DNA from: Streptomyces massasporeus
GTDB lineage: Bacteria > Actinomycetota > Actinomycetes > Streptomycetales > Streptomycetaceae
Direction: 5' to 3'
DNA length: 64,000 nucleotides
NCBI RefSeq assembly: GCF_014648995.1
Contig: NZ_BMSE01000003.1
Coordinates: 62,001 to 126,000, forward strand
This document shows positions 7,461 through 16,954 of the stretch, one piece after another. Position 1 is the stretch's first letter. Every line of letters starts with the position of its first letter. The notes beneath the pieces are model-generated. The model ran no database searches. It worked only from the letters and a program-made list of their open reading frames with translations, and had not been told where the DNA came from. A program made the translations under genes and the position numbers.

Positions 7461-8595
7461 CCATCCGCTGGATCTGGTTGGTGCCCTCCACGATCTGCAG
7501 CACCTTGGCCTCGCGCATGTAGCGCTCGGCCGGGAAGTCGGCGGTGTAGCCGTAGCCGCCGAGGATCTGCACGGCGTCGGTGGTGACCCGCATCGCCGTG
7601 TCGGTGCAGTGCAGCTTGGCCATGGCGGCCTGCTTCGCGAACGGCCGGCCCGCGTCCTTCAGCCGTGCCGCGGCGAGGTAGAGGGCGCGGCCCGCCTCGA
7701 TCTGCGTCGCCATGTCGGCGAGCATGAACCGCAGTCCCTGGAAGTCGGCGATCGGCTTGCCGAACTGGCGCCTGTCGGCCGCGTAGGCCACCGCCTCGTC
7801 GAGCGCGGCCTGTGCCACGCCGATCGCGCACGCCGAGATGCCGAGCCGCCCCGAGTCGAGCGACGACAGGGCGATCGCGAAGCCCTGCCCCTCCTCGCCG
7901 ATGCGCCGGGCGTCCGGGACGCGGACGCCGTCGAAGTGGACCTGGGCGGTGGGCGAGCCCTTCATGCCCATCTTCTTCTCCGGCACGGCCGCGCTCAGCC
8001 CCTGCGCATCACCGGGCACCAGGAACGCGCTGATCCCGCGCGGGCCCTCGTCGCCGGTGCGGGCCATCACCGTGTAGAAGTCGGCGATCCCGCCGTGCGT
8101 GATCCAGGCCTTGGTGCCGGTGATCACCCAGTCGTCGCCGTCCCGCACGGCCCGGGTGCGCAGGGCCGCCGCGTCCGATCCGGAGTGCGGCTCGGAGAGG
8201 CAGTACGCGCCGAGCATGCCGCCGCCGAGCATCGCGGGAAGGTGCTCGACCTGCTGCTCCTTGGTGCCGTAGGCGGCGAGCGCGTACGAGGCCAGGGAGT
8301 GGACACTGACGCCGAGCCCGACGGTGAGGCGGGCGGCGGCGAGCTCCTCCAGCACCTGGAGGTAGACCTCGTAGGGCTGGTCGCCACCCCCGTACTCGGA
8401 GTCGTACGGCAGGCCGAGCAGCCCCGACTGGGAGAGCAGGGTGAACAGCTCGCGCGGGAAGCGGCCGGCGTCCTCCTCCTCGGCCGCGCTCGGGACGATC
8501 TCCTGCGCCGCGATGTCGCGGACGAGTGTGATCAGGTCCCGGGCCTCCTCCGTGGGCAGTTGTCGGTCCACCGGCTGCGGGGCGCGGTCGGGCAT
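7423..8595 (-). CDS. Acyl-CoA dehydrogenase
   Basis: A 390-residue flavoprotein that oxidises acyl-CoA to 2-enoyl-CoA, passing electrons to ETF. The N-terminal helical domain, the middle beta domain (signature C-L-S-E-P-H-S-G-S-D, the usual acyl-CoA dehydrogenase signature 1) and the C-terminal helical domain (Q-F-G-K-P-I-A-D-F-Q) are all complete. The catalytic glutamate lies in the E-G-T-N-Q-I-Q-R segment near the end. The ATG at 8595 follows a GGAGGAGA ribosome-binding site. Chain-length preference is not visible. It is divergent from the chitinase gene across a 332-bp gap. Confidence 0.93.
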   Translation of the reverse strand: MPDRAPQPVDRQLPTEEARDLITLVRDIAAQEIVPSAAEEEDAGRFPRELFTLLSQSGLLGLPYDSEYGGGDQPYEVYLQVLEELAAARLTVGLGVSVHSLASYALAAYGTKEQQVEHLPAMLGGGMLGAYCLSEPHSGSDAAALRTRAVRDGDDWVITGTKAWITHGGIADFYTVMARTGDEGPRGISAFLVPGDAQGLSAAVPEKKMGMKGSPTAQVHFDGVRVPDARRIGEEGQGFAIALSSLDSGRLGISACAIGVAQAALDEAVAYAADRRQFGKPIADFQGLRFMLADMATQIEAGRALYLAAARLKDAGRPFAKQAAMAKLHCTDTAMRVTTDAVQILGGYGYTADFPAERYMREAKVLQIVEGTNQIQRMVIARHLVGPEER

Positions 8596-8927
8596 GGCGA
8601 CGCTCTCCTCCCTGTCGGGCACTGGCGGACGGGCCCATGGGTGGGGGCGGCGCCGCCGGGTCGTTCTGGTGCCTTGCCGATGCTTGCAGTCCCGGGTCTC
8701 GGAAGCTGCTGACCAGCGGCTGTGCGCTGTGAGTATGCCCGATCGGAGGCATCCAGTCACCAGTTAACGACCGCTTACTTCAAGAAATGGCCGAGCACGT
8801 ACGGAGCGGCGAAATTGGTCCGAACCATTGACCCAACTGGTCTAGTCCTCCTACTGTTTCGCTCCACCGATTCACCGCGTTCATGCCAATGAGCGCGCGT
8901 TACCCTCTCCCCACGAGGAGACACCGG
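8596..8927. other. Intergenic region between acyl-CoA dehydrogenase and chitinase genes
   Basis: This 332-bp divergent region contains the chitinase promoter with its twin DasR-like sites (8814-8857) and the strong ribosome-binding sites of both flanking genes. I see no gene in it. Confidence 0.6.
8814..8857 (+). promoter_or_regulatory. Chitinase promoter with two DasR-like operators
   Basis: TTGACC (8828-8833) and TACTGT (8852-8857) are spaced by 18 bp. Two 16-bp sites resembling the dre consensus ACTGGTCTAGACCAGT lie at 8814-8829 (perfect TGGT...ACCA arms) and 8836-8851, with their TGGT cores 22 bp apart. The second fills the -35/-10 spacer, so binding should block polymerase. This is the classic Streptomyces chitinase promoter layout controlled by DasR and N-acetylglucosamine metabolism. 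Confidence 0.8.
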
Positions 8928-10193
<1,266 letters not shown>

Positions 10194-10205
10194 CGCCCGG
10201 AGCGG

Positions 10206-10237
10206 GGGGCGGAGGTCCGCTGCGGACCCTCCGCCCC
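10206..10237. terminator. Bidirectional terminator between chitinase and tetR genes
   Basis: GGGGCGGAGG pairs with CCTCCGCCCC and TCC with GGA inside it, leaving a short loop and one bulged base. The hairpin sits in the 48-bp gap between two convergent genes and is followed by TCTCTC on the plus strand. Confidence 0.75.
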
Positions 10238-10241
10238 TCTC

Positions 10242-10898
10242 TCACGCGCCCCGGCGCGCGGACTGCGGGGCCGGGTAGGCCGGGTCGAGTTCCTCGATCG
10301 CGCGCAGGGCACCGCCGAGGGTCTTCACCAGCAGCTCGCACATGGTGTCGCGGGGCAGGTCGGGCCGGTCGATCCATTCGAGCGTGGCGCCCTCGACACT
10401 GCACACCCAGGCCAGCAGGGCCATCCGCGCCAGCGGGGTGATGTCGACCCGCTCGTAGGCGCCCTCGGCGATGGTGGTCACGACGGCCTCGCGCACCCCG
10501 TCGCGGATGGCGTGCACCTCGGTGTCGAAACCGACACCGCCGCTCACGATCGTGCGGTACGCGGCCTGGTTGTGCTCGGCGTAGCTCAGATAGCTGTCGA
10601 CGGTGCGCTGGACCCGGTCCACCGGGGGCAGTTCGAGACCGCTCGCCGCCAGGGTGACCAGCTCGGTGACCGAGTCCTGGATGATGGCCAGGTAGTAACC
10701 GCGCTTGGACTGGAAGTAGTAGTAGATCAGCCCCTTGGCGACGTGCGCCTGCCGGGCGATGTCGTCCATCGACAGGGCGTCGTAGGAGGTGTCGGCGAAC
10801 AACCTCCGCCCGATCGCGATGAGTTCGGCTCGGCGCGCCATCGAGCGCTCGGTGCCGCGGGCCCGGGGACGGGCGGCAGGCTGGGGGCTGATATTCAA
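10242..10898 (-). CDS. TetR family transcriptional regulator
   Basis: A TetR-type repressor of about 200-218 residues. The N-terminal helix-turn-helix contains D-A-L-S-M-D-D-I-A-R-Q-A-H-V-A-K-G-L-I-Y-Y-Y-F, the standard TetR recognition region. The C-terminal ligand domain has no assignable effector. The start is uncertain: TTG at 10898 (AGGG 6 nt upstream), TTG at 10916, or ATG at 10841, which begins immediately before the first DNA-binding helix. The open frame allows all three. The gene upstream on the same strand encodes a tiny membrane protein (10974-11114), a possible operon partner or target. Confidence 0.85.
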   Translation of the reverse strand: MNISPQPAARPRARGTERSMARRAELIAIGRRLFADTSYDALSMDDIARQAHVAKGLIYYYFQSKRGYYLAIIQDSVTELVTLAASGLELPPVDRVQRTVDSYLSYAEHNQAAYRTIVSGGVGFDTEVHAIRDGVREAVVTTIAEGAYERVDITPLARMALLAWVCSVEGATLEWIDRPDLPRDTMCELLVKTLGGALRAIEELDPAYPAPQSARRGA

Positions 10899-10973
10899 TT
10901 TCGACCCTGGTCTCAACGGGCGGGGCGGGACCTCCGCAGTATGGCAGGCCTCACCTCCGCGCCGTGGGTCAGG

Positions 10974-11114
10974 TCACAGCAGCCCGAGCTGCGTCACGAG
11001 CATCGCGACGACCACGACGAGGGCCCACCCCATGACGTGCTCGACGATCTTCGGGCCGTCGTCCTGGGGGCCGCCGGTGCGGACGCGGGTGGCGGTGGCT
11101 GAGTGCACGGTCAT
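10974..11114 (-). CDS. Single-pass small membrane protein (46 aa)
   Basis: A short gene of 46 residues. A polar N-terminus containing R-T-G-G-P-Q-D-D-G-P-K-I-V-E-H-V leads into one hydrophobic segment (about residues 29-46, G-W-A-L-V-V-V-V-A-M-L-V) that ends at the C-terminus. This predicts a tail-anchored or single-pass protein with a conserved-looking soluble head. The ATG at 11114 follows GAGAAG. GC3 is high and the frame closes cleanly with TGA. I recall very similar short proteins at this locus in other Streptomyces; function is unknown. Confidence 0.7.
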   Translation of the reverse strand: MTVHSATATRVRTGGPQDDGPKIVEHVMGWALVVVVAMLVTQLGLL

Positions 11115-11205
11115 GGCTTCTCGCTGGGTCGGTGGTGCGGACGGACTCCCCCCGGGGTCGCGTCCACCTTGCCACCGGTCGCGGCTTTTGCGGCCGAGAG
11201 TTTGC

Positions 11206-12585
11206 TCACACGCGGACGCCCACGGCCGCCAGGGCCTTGCGCTGGGCCGCGCTCGGGCGTGCCGGGAAGTACAGGTAGCAGATGCCGCCGGTGCCCGAGG
11301 CGACCTTGCCGGAGGCGTTGTACCGCTTGGTCCTGAGCCAGATGTTCTCGAACTCGCGCCGCCGGTAGACGCGCCGCACGGCCTCGTTGCTCGCCGAGAA
11401 GGGATCGTTGGCGATCACGTCACCGCCGGCGGTGAAGCCGACGACGGTCATCAGGTGCCCGGCGGTGCCGTACCCGGCGCCGGTCAGCTCCTCCTTGAGG
11501 AACGACTGGGACGTTATGGCCGGGATGCCCGCGGCGATCAGCGTCTCCAGGTCGGTGAGCGAGCCGAGCCGGGTCACGACGCCCTGGAGGTCCTTGAACG
11601 TGGCGGCGTAGGCGGCGTTGAAGGGCCAGTTGCCGCAGCCCGCGTACTGGTAGTCGTAGGTGAAGCGGGCCGCGTGGCACACCTGCGGGTCGGCGTACGC
11701 GGGATCGACCCAGTCCAGCTGCCCGTCGGTGAGCCGGCCGCCCCAGTACTCGACGATCATCTGGGAGGACGTCGGGCTGCACCAGGCCTCGCCGCCGTTG
11801 TCGTACTCGGGGTACTGGCCCTTGTGGATCTCCTGCGAGTAGCGCGGGACGGCCAGTTCCTTCGCGAGGCCGGGCTCGGACGCCGGGACGGTGAACCGGT
11901 CGGGCACGTCGGAGCCCATGGCGCCGAGCCGCCACACGGTGGGCGTGGCCTCGGTGCCGGGCTCGCGGTAGAGGGTCAGGCGCAGCCGGTACGAGGCCAG
12001 GCGCAGGCCGGTCGACGCGTCGTCGATGGCCAGGGTGTCCGTCCAGACGGTGCTCTTGCCGTCACTCTGGTCGTCGACCGAGGTGCGCCGGATGTCCTGG
12101 TCGCCGGAGGCCCAGCGGGCCATCACGTACCAGGGGGTGCTGGTGCCGTCGGTGTAGGTGCCCTTGATCTCGGCCTGGATCCAGGTGCCGGCCGGGGTGC
12201 GCGCGTTCCAGGAGACGATCGCCTCGGTCGCGGGGACGGCGAGCCGGTGGACGGGGGAGGTCCAGGTGCCGTACTCCCACGTGGCGGTCCTGCCCGTGTG
12301 CGGATCCGTGTAGGCGGTGGTGCCGGCGGGCTTCGCGATCGCCAGGCCCGGGCGGGTGCCCGCGACGGCCCGGGTGCCCTTGGCGGTGCCGCCGGACCAG
12401 TCGCCGTACGAGACCCAGGCCCGGTTGTCGACGGTGCGGGCCGGGACCTTCCGGGCGAGGTCTGCGGCGTCGGTCGTCATGGGGGCCTCGGGATCGGCGG
12501 CCGCCGGACCCGCCCCCGCGGTGACGGCGGCGGCGACCGCGGCGGCCAGGACGGTTCTGCGGGACGGCTGTTCGGCGCTGCGCAT
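11206..12585 (-). CDS. Secreted C39-like cysteine peptidase family protein
   Basis: A 459-residue exported protein. A twin-arginine-like leader (S-R-R-T-V-L-A-A, residues about 8-15) with an Ala-rich hydrophobic core precedes an N-terminal beta-rich region (about 45-250). A papain-like C39-type domain follows, with a Cys in E-A-W-C-S-P-T-S, a His in G-T-A-G-H-L-M-T-V-V-G-F and an Asp in V-I-A-N-D-P-F, the expected catalytic triad order. The target is unknown. The ATG at 12585 is preceded by GGGGG and starts the leader; the frame upstream looks non-coding. Tat export is inferred from the RR motif. Confidence 0.85.
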   Translation of the reverse strand: MRSAEQPSRRTVLAAAVAAAVTAGAGPAAADPEAPMTTDAADLARKVPARTVDNRAWVSYGDWSGGTAKGTRAVAGTRPGLAIAKPAGTTAYTDPHTGRTATWEYGTWTSPVHRLAVPATEAIVSWNARTPAGTWIQAEIKGTYTDGTSTPWYVMARWASGDQDIRRTSVDDQSDGKSTVWTDTLAIDDASTGLRLASYRLRLTLYREPGTEATPTVWRLGAMGSDVPDRFTVPASEPGLAKELAVPRYSQEIHKGQYPEYDNGGEAWCSPTSSQMIVEYWGGRLTDGQLDWVDPAYADPQVCHAARFTYDYQYAGCGNWPFNAAYAATFKDLQGVVTRLGSLTDLETLIAAGIPAITSQSFLKEELTGAGYGTAGHLMTVVGFTAGGDVIANDPFSASNEAVRRVYRRREFENIWLRTKRYNASGKVASGTGGICYLYFPARPSAAQRKALAAVGVRV

Positions 12586-12779
12586 GGCGAAGACCCCCGG
12601 ATGTCGGAGTCGGGCAGGTGCGGGGCAGGTCCGTGCACGGTCGGTCGTATCCGTGCGTGCGCCACATATGAGCACAGCCCGCCGTGTCCTGCCAGCACTT
12701 CGACGCGCGCCGCGCCCACCAATATTGGCGTCGACCAGTGGCATCCGCGGCGGACCCGGTGGTTAGAGTGCCGATCGAG

Positions 12780-13436
12780 ATGAATCCGTCCTTCCGCCCC
12801 GCACCGGGCCACGCCGTCCGCGACCTGGCCGCCCGGGTCCGCCACCTCTCCCCCTCCTGCGGCCCGGTCCGGCTCGTCGGTGTCGACGGGCACGCCGGGT
12901 CCGGGAAGAGCACGTTCGCCGAGCGGCTGGCGGCGGCCCTGGACGGCGCGCCGGTGCTGCGCCTCGACGACATCGCCAGCCACGACGCGCTGTTCGACTG
13001 GACGGGACGCCTGCTGGACCAGCTGATCGAGCCGCTCTCCCGCGGCCGGACCGCGCACTACGCCCCCTACGACTGGCGGGCCCGCCGCTTCGGCTCCCCG
13101 CGCCCGGTCCCGCCCGCGCCGGTGATCCTCATGGAGGGCGTCGGCGCGGGGCGCCGGGCGCTGCGCCCGCACCTGGCCCTGCTGCTGTGGATGGATCTGC
13201 CGCGGGAGGAGGCCTGGCAGCGGGGACGGTCCCGGGACGGGGAGGAGCAGCGGGAGTTCTGGGACGGATGGGTTCCGGCGGAGCGCCGGCATTTCGCCGA
13301 CGATCCCTCGCGGCCGTTCGCCGACCTCCTGGTGCGGCAGCGAGACGAGGGGTACGAGGTGCTCGCGGGACCCGCTGGGACCGTTGGACCGGACCAGTCC
13401 CTCACGCACGGTGACGGACCGCCCGCAGTGTGCTGA
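12780..13436 (+). CDS. P-loop NTPase, uridine kinase-like
   Basis: A 218-residue cytoplasmic protein with a Walker A loop G-V-D-G-H-A-G-S-G-K-S-T near residues 34-45, like uridine/pantothenate kinases. L-R-L-D-D-I follows the second strand, and a Walker B-like stretch (V-I-L-M-E-G-V) lies in the middle. This is the layout of the small 'uridine kinase' proteins of actinomycetes; substrate is unproven. ATG 12780 is chosen; GTG at 12768, behind GGTGG, is an alternative. It is divergent from the C39-like gene. Confidence 0.8.
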   Translation: MNPSFRPAPGHAVRDLAARVRHLSPSCGPVRLVGVDGHAGSGKSTFAERLAAALDGAPVLRLDDIASHDALFDWTGRLLDQLIEPLSRGRTAHYAPYDWRARRFGSPRPVPPAPVILMEGVGAGRRALRPHLALLLWMDLPREEAWQRGRSRDGEEQREFWDGWVPAERRHFADDPSRPFADLLVRQRDEGYEVLAGPAGTVGPDQSLTHGDGPPAVC

Positions 13437-13485
13437 ACTTGTGAAGGGCCTTGCGGGACAACTTGCCGGAGTGCTTCAACTCGGC

Positions 13486-13515
13486 TTGACCGTCGGGCCG
13501 TACAGGTCTTACGTT
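13486..13515 (+). promoter_or_regulatory. Sigma-70-like promoter upstream of a short hairpin RNA
   Basis: TTGACC (13486-13491) and TACGTT (13510-13515) are separated by 18 bp, close to the HrdB consensus. It points to the hairpin at 13549-13586 and would give a transcript of only about 65-80 nt if that hairpin terminates. Confidence 0.55.
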
Positions 13516-13548
13516 CTCAATGTGCGGCATCGGAGCCGCCCGCAGACG

Positions 13549-13586
13549 CGAAGCCCCCGGTTGTTCCCCCGTGATCGGGGGCTTCG
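13549..13586 (+). terminator. Hairpin with two competing 5' arms (terminator or attenuator)
   Basis: An 11-bp perfect stem joins 13549-13559 and 13576-13586 around a 16-nt loop, followed by a T-containing tract. Inside the loop a second CCCCCG can instead pair with the same CGGGGG (TGAT tetraloop), giving mutually exclusive structures as in attenuators. Confidence 0.6.
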
Positions 13587-13866
13587 TTCTGCCTTCTTCC
13601 GGTTTTCCGGCCGCCGCGGGGCGCCGAGCGCTCACCCTGGGTCACCGTCCGCGCGGCCGCGGCATCCGCTCCCACCTCGCCGAACGGCGCGTGCGGCACC
13701 CTACGGGGGCGCCGCGTCCGCAGGTACGATGCCCTCGTCGCGACCTACGGACGGTTGCTTCGCGCACTGTGCAACTCCGGTCCGTGGCACAGCGGTTCGA
13801 GCAGGGCAGCCGGCTGGGGGACGGCTCGTTGGCATTCCGACGGGGGCACGGTTTGTGGGGGACGTG

Positions 13867-15726
13867 ATGGACTTCGGCACGCAGGGCCCACAGGCCCCGG
13901 CCGACCTCGCCTGGCTGCGAGGAGTGGACGCCTACACCATGGGCGCCTATCCGCAGGCGGAGGAAGAGTTCCGCGCCGCGGTGCGGATGGACTCCGGAAT
14001 GGCCGACGGCTGGCTCGGGCTGCACGCGCTGCGCGTCGACACGACGACGGCGCTGCTGCGCATGTTCCAGCACCGGGACCGGTTCGGGGAGCAGCGCACC
14101 CGCTACCGCCGCACGCTCAACTCCTGGTACTGGCTGGGCTGGTGGGTGCAGCCGGTGCTGGAGAGCCCCCGTGATCTGCTGCTCGCGCACGCTTCCCACT
14201 GGCTGGACGGCCGCCACGTCCCCGAGCTGGACCGGGCGCTCGCCGGGCTGCCGCCCGTGGACACCGACCACCAGGTCCGCTTCCTGCACTCCTGCCGCGC
14301 CTATCTGGTCAAGGACTGGGAGCAACTGGTCCGCCACACCGACCCGCTGCTCGACGATCCGATGCTCGGCATCGAGGCGGGTCTGTTCGGCGGCATGGCC
14401 CGGGTCCGCCTGGAGATGTACGGCCAGGCCGAACCCCTGCTGTCCGCCGCTCTGATGCGCTGCCGCAGCGAGCAGCCCCAGCGCAAGGAGCTGCGCTACT
14501 GGCTGGCCCGGGCGCACGAGGGCACCGGCCGCAGCGCCGCCGCGCTCCCCCTGTACCGGGCCGTGCACCGCGTCGACCCGGCGTTCATGGACACCTCCGC
14601 CCGGCTGGCCGCCATCGCCGAGGGCGACGGCTACGACGACGCCACCGGCCTCGCGGCGATCACCCTCACCGGGGCGGGCCAGGACGCGGTGGACGGTCCG
14701 GACGGGTTCGACCCGCTCTTCGGTCTCGAAGGGCGCGATCTGAGGCTGCCCGATCCCGAGCCGCCGCTCGCTCCCCTTCCGCCGGTGACCGGCCCCCCGG
14801 TCCGTGAGAGAACCGGCCCCGTCCCGTCGCTGCCCGCCGGGCCCACCGACCCGGCGTTACTGGACGAGGCACTCGCCGAGCTCGAACGCATGGTGGGCCT
14901 GGAGCCGGTGAAGCGCCAGGTCAAGGCGCTGTCGGCGCAGCTGAACATGGCCCGGTTGCGCGCCGGGCAGGGCCTGCCGGTCCAACCGCCGAAACGCCAC
15001 TTCGTCTTCTCCGGCCCCTCCGGCACCGGCAAGACCACCGTCGCCCGCATCCTCGGCCGCGTCTTCTACGCCCTCGGGCTGCTCGGCGGCGACCATCTCG
15101 TGGAGGCCCAGCGGGCCGACCTGGTCGGCGAGTACCTCGGGCAGACAGCCGTGAAGGCGAACGAACTGATCGACTCGGCCCTCGGGGGCGTCCTCTTCGT
15201 CGACGAGGCCTACTCGCTGTCCAACTCGGGCTACGGCAAGGGCGACGCGTACGGCGACGAGGCCCTCCAGGTGCTGCTGAAGCGCGCCGAGGACAACCGC
15301 GACCACCTCGTGGTGATCCTGGCCGGCTACCCGGAGGGCATGGACCGCCTGCTCGCCGCGAACCCCGGGCTGTCCTCCCGCTTCACCACCCGCGTCGACT
15401 TCCCGTCCTACCGGCCCCTCGAACTCACCGAGATCGGCAAGGTGCTCGCGGCGGAGAACGGCGACCTGTGGGACGAGGAGGCCCTGGACGAACTGCGGTC
15501 CATCGCCGGGCACGTGGTCGACCAGGGGTGGATCGACGAGCTGGGCAACGGACGGTTCCTGCGGACGCTGTACGAGAAGAGCTGCGCGTACCGGGATCTG
15601 CGGTTGTCGGTGTATCCCGGGGTGTTGGGCAGGGAGGACCTGGCGACGCTGCGGTTGCCGGACCTGATGCAGGCGTACGGAGAGGTCTTGTCGGGGCGGG
15701 GGCCGCAGGATCCGTCGGCCAGGTGA
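13867..15726 (+). CDS. AAA+ ATPase, CbxX/CfqX (EccA-like) family
   Basis: A 619-residue protein with an N-terminal helical TPR-like half (about residues 10-270), a Pro-rich linker, and a C-terminal AAA+ module. Walker A G-P-S-G-T-G-K-T-T lies near residue 383 and Walker B V-L-F-V-D-E-A-Y near 441, then an R-F arginine-finger region. The layout matches EccA-type ATPases of type VII secretion and CbxX/CfqX rubisco activases, but no ESX genes are adjacent, so its client is unknown. ATG 13867 follows GGGGGA. Codon 331 (14857-14859) is TTA, the rare leucine codon read by bldA tRNA, so translation may be limited to late growth. Confidence 0.88.
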   Translation: MDFGTQGPQAPADLAWLRGVDAYTMGAYPQAEEEFRAAVRMDSGMADGWLGLHALRVDTTTALLRMFQHRDRFGEQRTRYRRTLNSWYWLGWWVQPVLESPRDLLLAHASHWLDGRHVPELDRALAGLPPVDTDHQVRFLHSCRAYLVKDWEQLVRHTDPLLDDPMLGIEAGLFGGMARVRLEMYGQAEPLLSAALMRCRSEQPQRKELRYWLARAHEGTGRSAAALPLYRAVHRVDPAFMDTSARLAAIAEGDGYDDATGLAAITLTGAGQDAVDGPDGFDPLFGLEGRDLRLPDPEPPLAPLPPVTGPPVRERTGPVPSLPAGPTDPALLDEALAELERMVGLEPVKRQVKALSAQLNMARLRAGQGLPVQPPKRHFVFSGPSGTGKTTVARILGRVFYALGLLGGDHLVEAQRADLVGEYLGQTAVKANELIDSALGGVLFVDEAYSLSNSGYGKGDAYGDEALQVLLKRAEDNRDHLVVILAGYPEGMDRLLAANPGLSSRFTTRVDFPSYRPLELTEIGKVLAAENGDLWDEEALDELRSIAGHVVDQGWIDELGNGRFLRTLYEKSCAYRDLRLSVYPGVLGREDLATLRLPDLMQAYGEVLSGRGPQDPSAR

Positions 15727-15754
15727 GTCCGTCGGCCGCGGGTCGGTGGGTGCC

Positions 15755-15870
15755 GGCCCCGCGGTTCCCCGCGACCCTGAGTGGGTGCCATGAAGGCCGG
15801 TCGAGCCGCACCCGCCCGCCTGGGGGCGCGGGGAACTGCGCGACCAGACCAGCCCCCACGCGCCCGCAGC
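15755..15870. repeat. Dispersed Streptomyces intergenic repeat, inverted pair
   Basis: Two half-elements face each other between the AAA ATPase gene and the CBS-protein gene. The left one has GGTTCCCCGCGACCCTGAG (15762-15780). The right one (15821-15870) has GGGGGCGCGGGGAACTGCGCG followed by CCCCCACGCGCCCGCAG. The left half is close to the reverse complement of the GCGCGGGGAACTGCG core. I recall these GGGGAACTGCGCGA sequences as common between Streptomyces genes. Confidence 0.7.
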
Positions 15871-15877
15871 TACGATG

Positions 15878-16954
15878 CTAGGTCGCCAGCACCTCTTCAC
15901 CGGACCTCGGCTCGGTCAGCCTCACCTCGCGCACCTGCCGGTGCGCGGGATCCCGCACCTCCCCCACCAGCAGCTCCAGCACGTCCTCCAGGGCGACCAG
16001 CCCGAGCACCTTGCCGGACGCGTCGGCGACCTGGGCCAGGTGCGTCGCCGCCCGGCGCATCACCGTGAGGGCGTCGTCGAGGGGCAGCTCGGGCCGCAGG
16101 GTCGTCATGGGGCGCCACAGGTGCTGCGGAACGGCCCGGTCCGAGTCCTCCGCGTCGAGGACGTCCTTGACGTGCAGGTACCCCATGAAGGCGCCGTTGT
16201 CCGCGGCGACCGGGAACCGGGAGTACCCGGTGCGGGCGGTGAGCTCGACGATCCGCCCGGGCGTGACCGCCGGGCTGACCGTCACCAACGACTCCCGCTT
16301 GAGCAGGACGTCCGTCACCGGGCGCGAGCCCAGCTCCAGGGCGTCCTCCAGGCTCTCGGCCTCCTCGGGGTCGAGCAGGCCCGCCTGGCCGGCGTCCTCG
16401 ACCAGCCGGTTGAGCTGCTCGCTGGTGAAGACGGCCTCGACCTCGTCCTTGGGCTCGACGTGGAAGAGCCGCAGGATGCCCTGGGAGACGGCGCCCAGCG
16501 CGGCGGTGATCGGCTTGCAGAAGCGCGCGAACCAGACCAGGCCGGGACTGAGCCACAGCGCGACCTTCTCGGGGGCCGCCATCGCCAGGTTCTTCGGGAC
16601 CATCTCGCCGATGACGAGGTGGAAGAAGACCACGGCGGCGAGGGCGATGACGTAGGTCAGCGGATGGATCATGCCGTGCGGCAGGTGGATCCACTCGAAG
16701 ACCGGCTCCAACAGGTGCGCGACCGTCGGTTCGGCGACCGCGCCGAGGGTGAGGGAGCAGATCGTGATGCCGAACTGGGCCGCCGCCATCATCTGCGGCA
16801 GCCGCTCAAGACCGTAGAGCACCTGCCGGGCGCGGGCGGTGCCGAGCGGCTCGATCTGGCTGCGGCGTACGGAGACCAGCGCGAACTCGGCGCCGACGAA
16901 GAAGCCGTTGGCGAGCACGAGCAGCGCGGCGAAGAGGAGTTGGAGCACGCTCAT
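15878..16954 (-). CDS. CNNM/CorC-type membrane protein with CBS domains (paralogue 2)
   Basis: A 358-residue protein with an N-terminal DUF21/CNNM membrane domain (hydrophobic segments within about residues 1-140, including the A-N-G-F-F-V-G-A-E-F-A signature and V-I-G-E-M-V-P-K) and a cytoplasmic CBS pair (about 195-335). Related proteins are called hemolysins but are more likely cation (Mg/Co) transport or regulatory proteins. It lacks the C-terminal CorC_HlyC domain present in its neighbour. The ATG at 16954 overlaps the upstream stop by 4 bases (ATGA), so the two are translationally coupled and may work as a heteromeric pair. Confidence 0.88.
   Translation of the reverse strand: MSVLQLLFAALLVLANGFFVGAEFALVSVRRSQIEPLGTARARQVLYGLERLPQMMAAAQFGITICSLTLGAVAEPTVAHLLEPVFEWIHLPHGMIHPLTYVIALAAVVFFHLVIGEMVPKNLAMAAPEKVALWLSPGLVWFARFCKPITAALGAVSQGILRLFHVEPKDEVEAVFTSEQLNRLVEDAGQAGLLDPEEAESLEDALELGSRPVTDVLLKRESLVTVSPAVTPGRIVELTARTGYSRFPVAADNGAFMGYLHVKDVLDAEDSDRAVPQHLWRPMTTLRPELPLDDALTVMRRAATHLAQVADASGKVLGLVALEDVLELLVGEVRDPAHRQVREVRLTEPRSGEEVLAT

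Larger units (their letters stand above)
13437..13866. other. Intergenic region with a promoter-hairpin unit
   Basis: A 430-bp gap between two plus-strand genes. It contains a good promoter (13486-13515) and, about 35 bp after it, a terminator-type hairpin (13549-13586), see separate entries. The rest, up to the ribosome-binding site GGGGGA of the AAA ATPase gene, shows nothing I can name. Confidence 0.6.
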
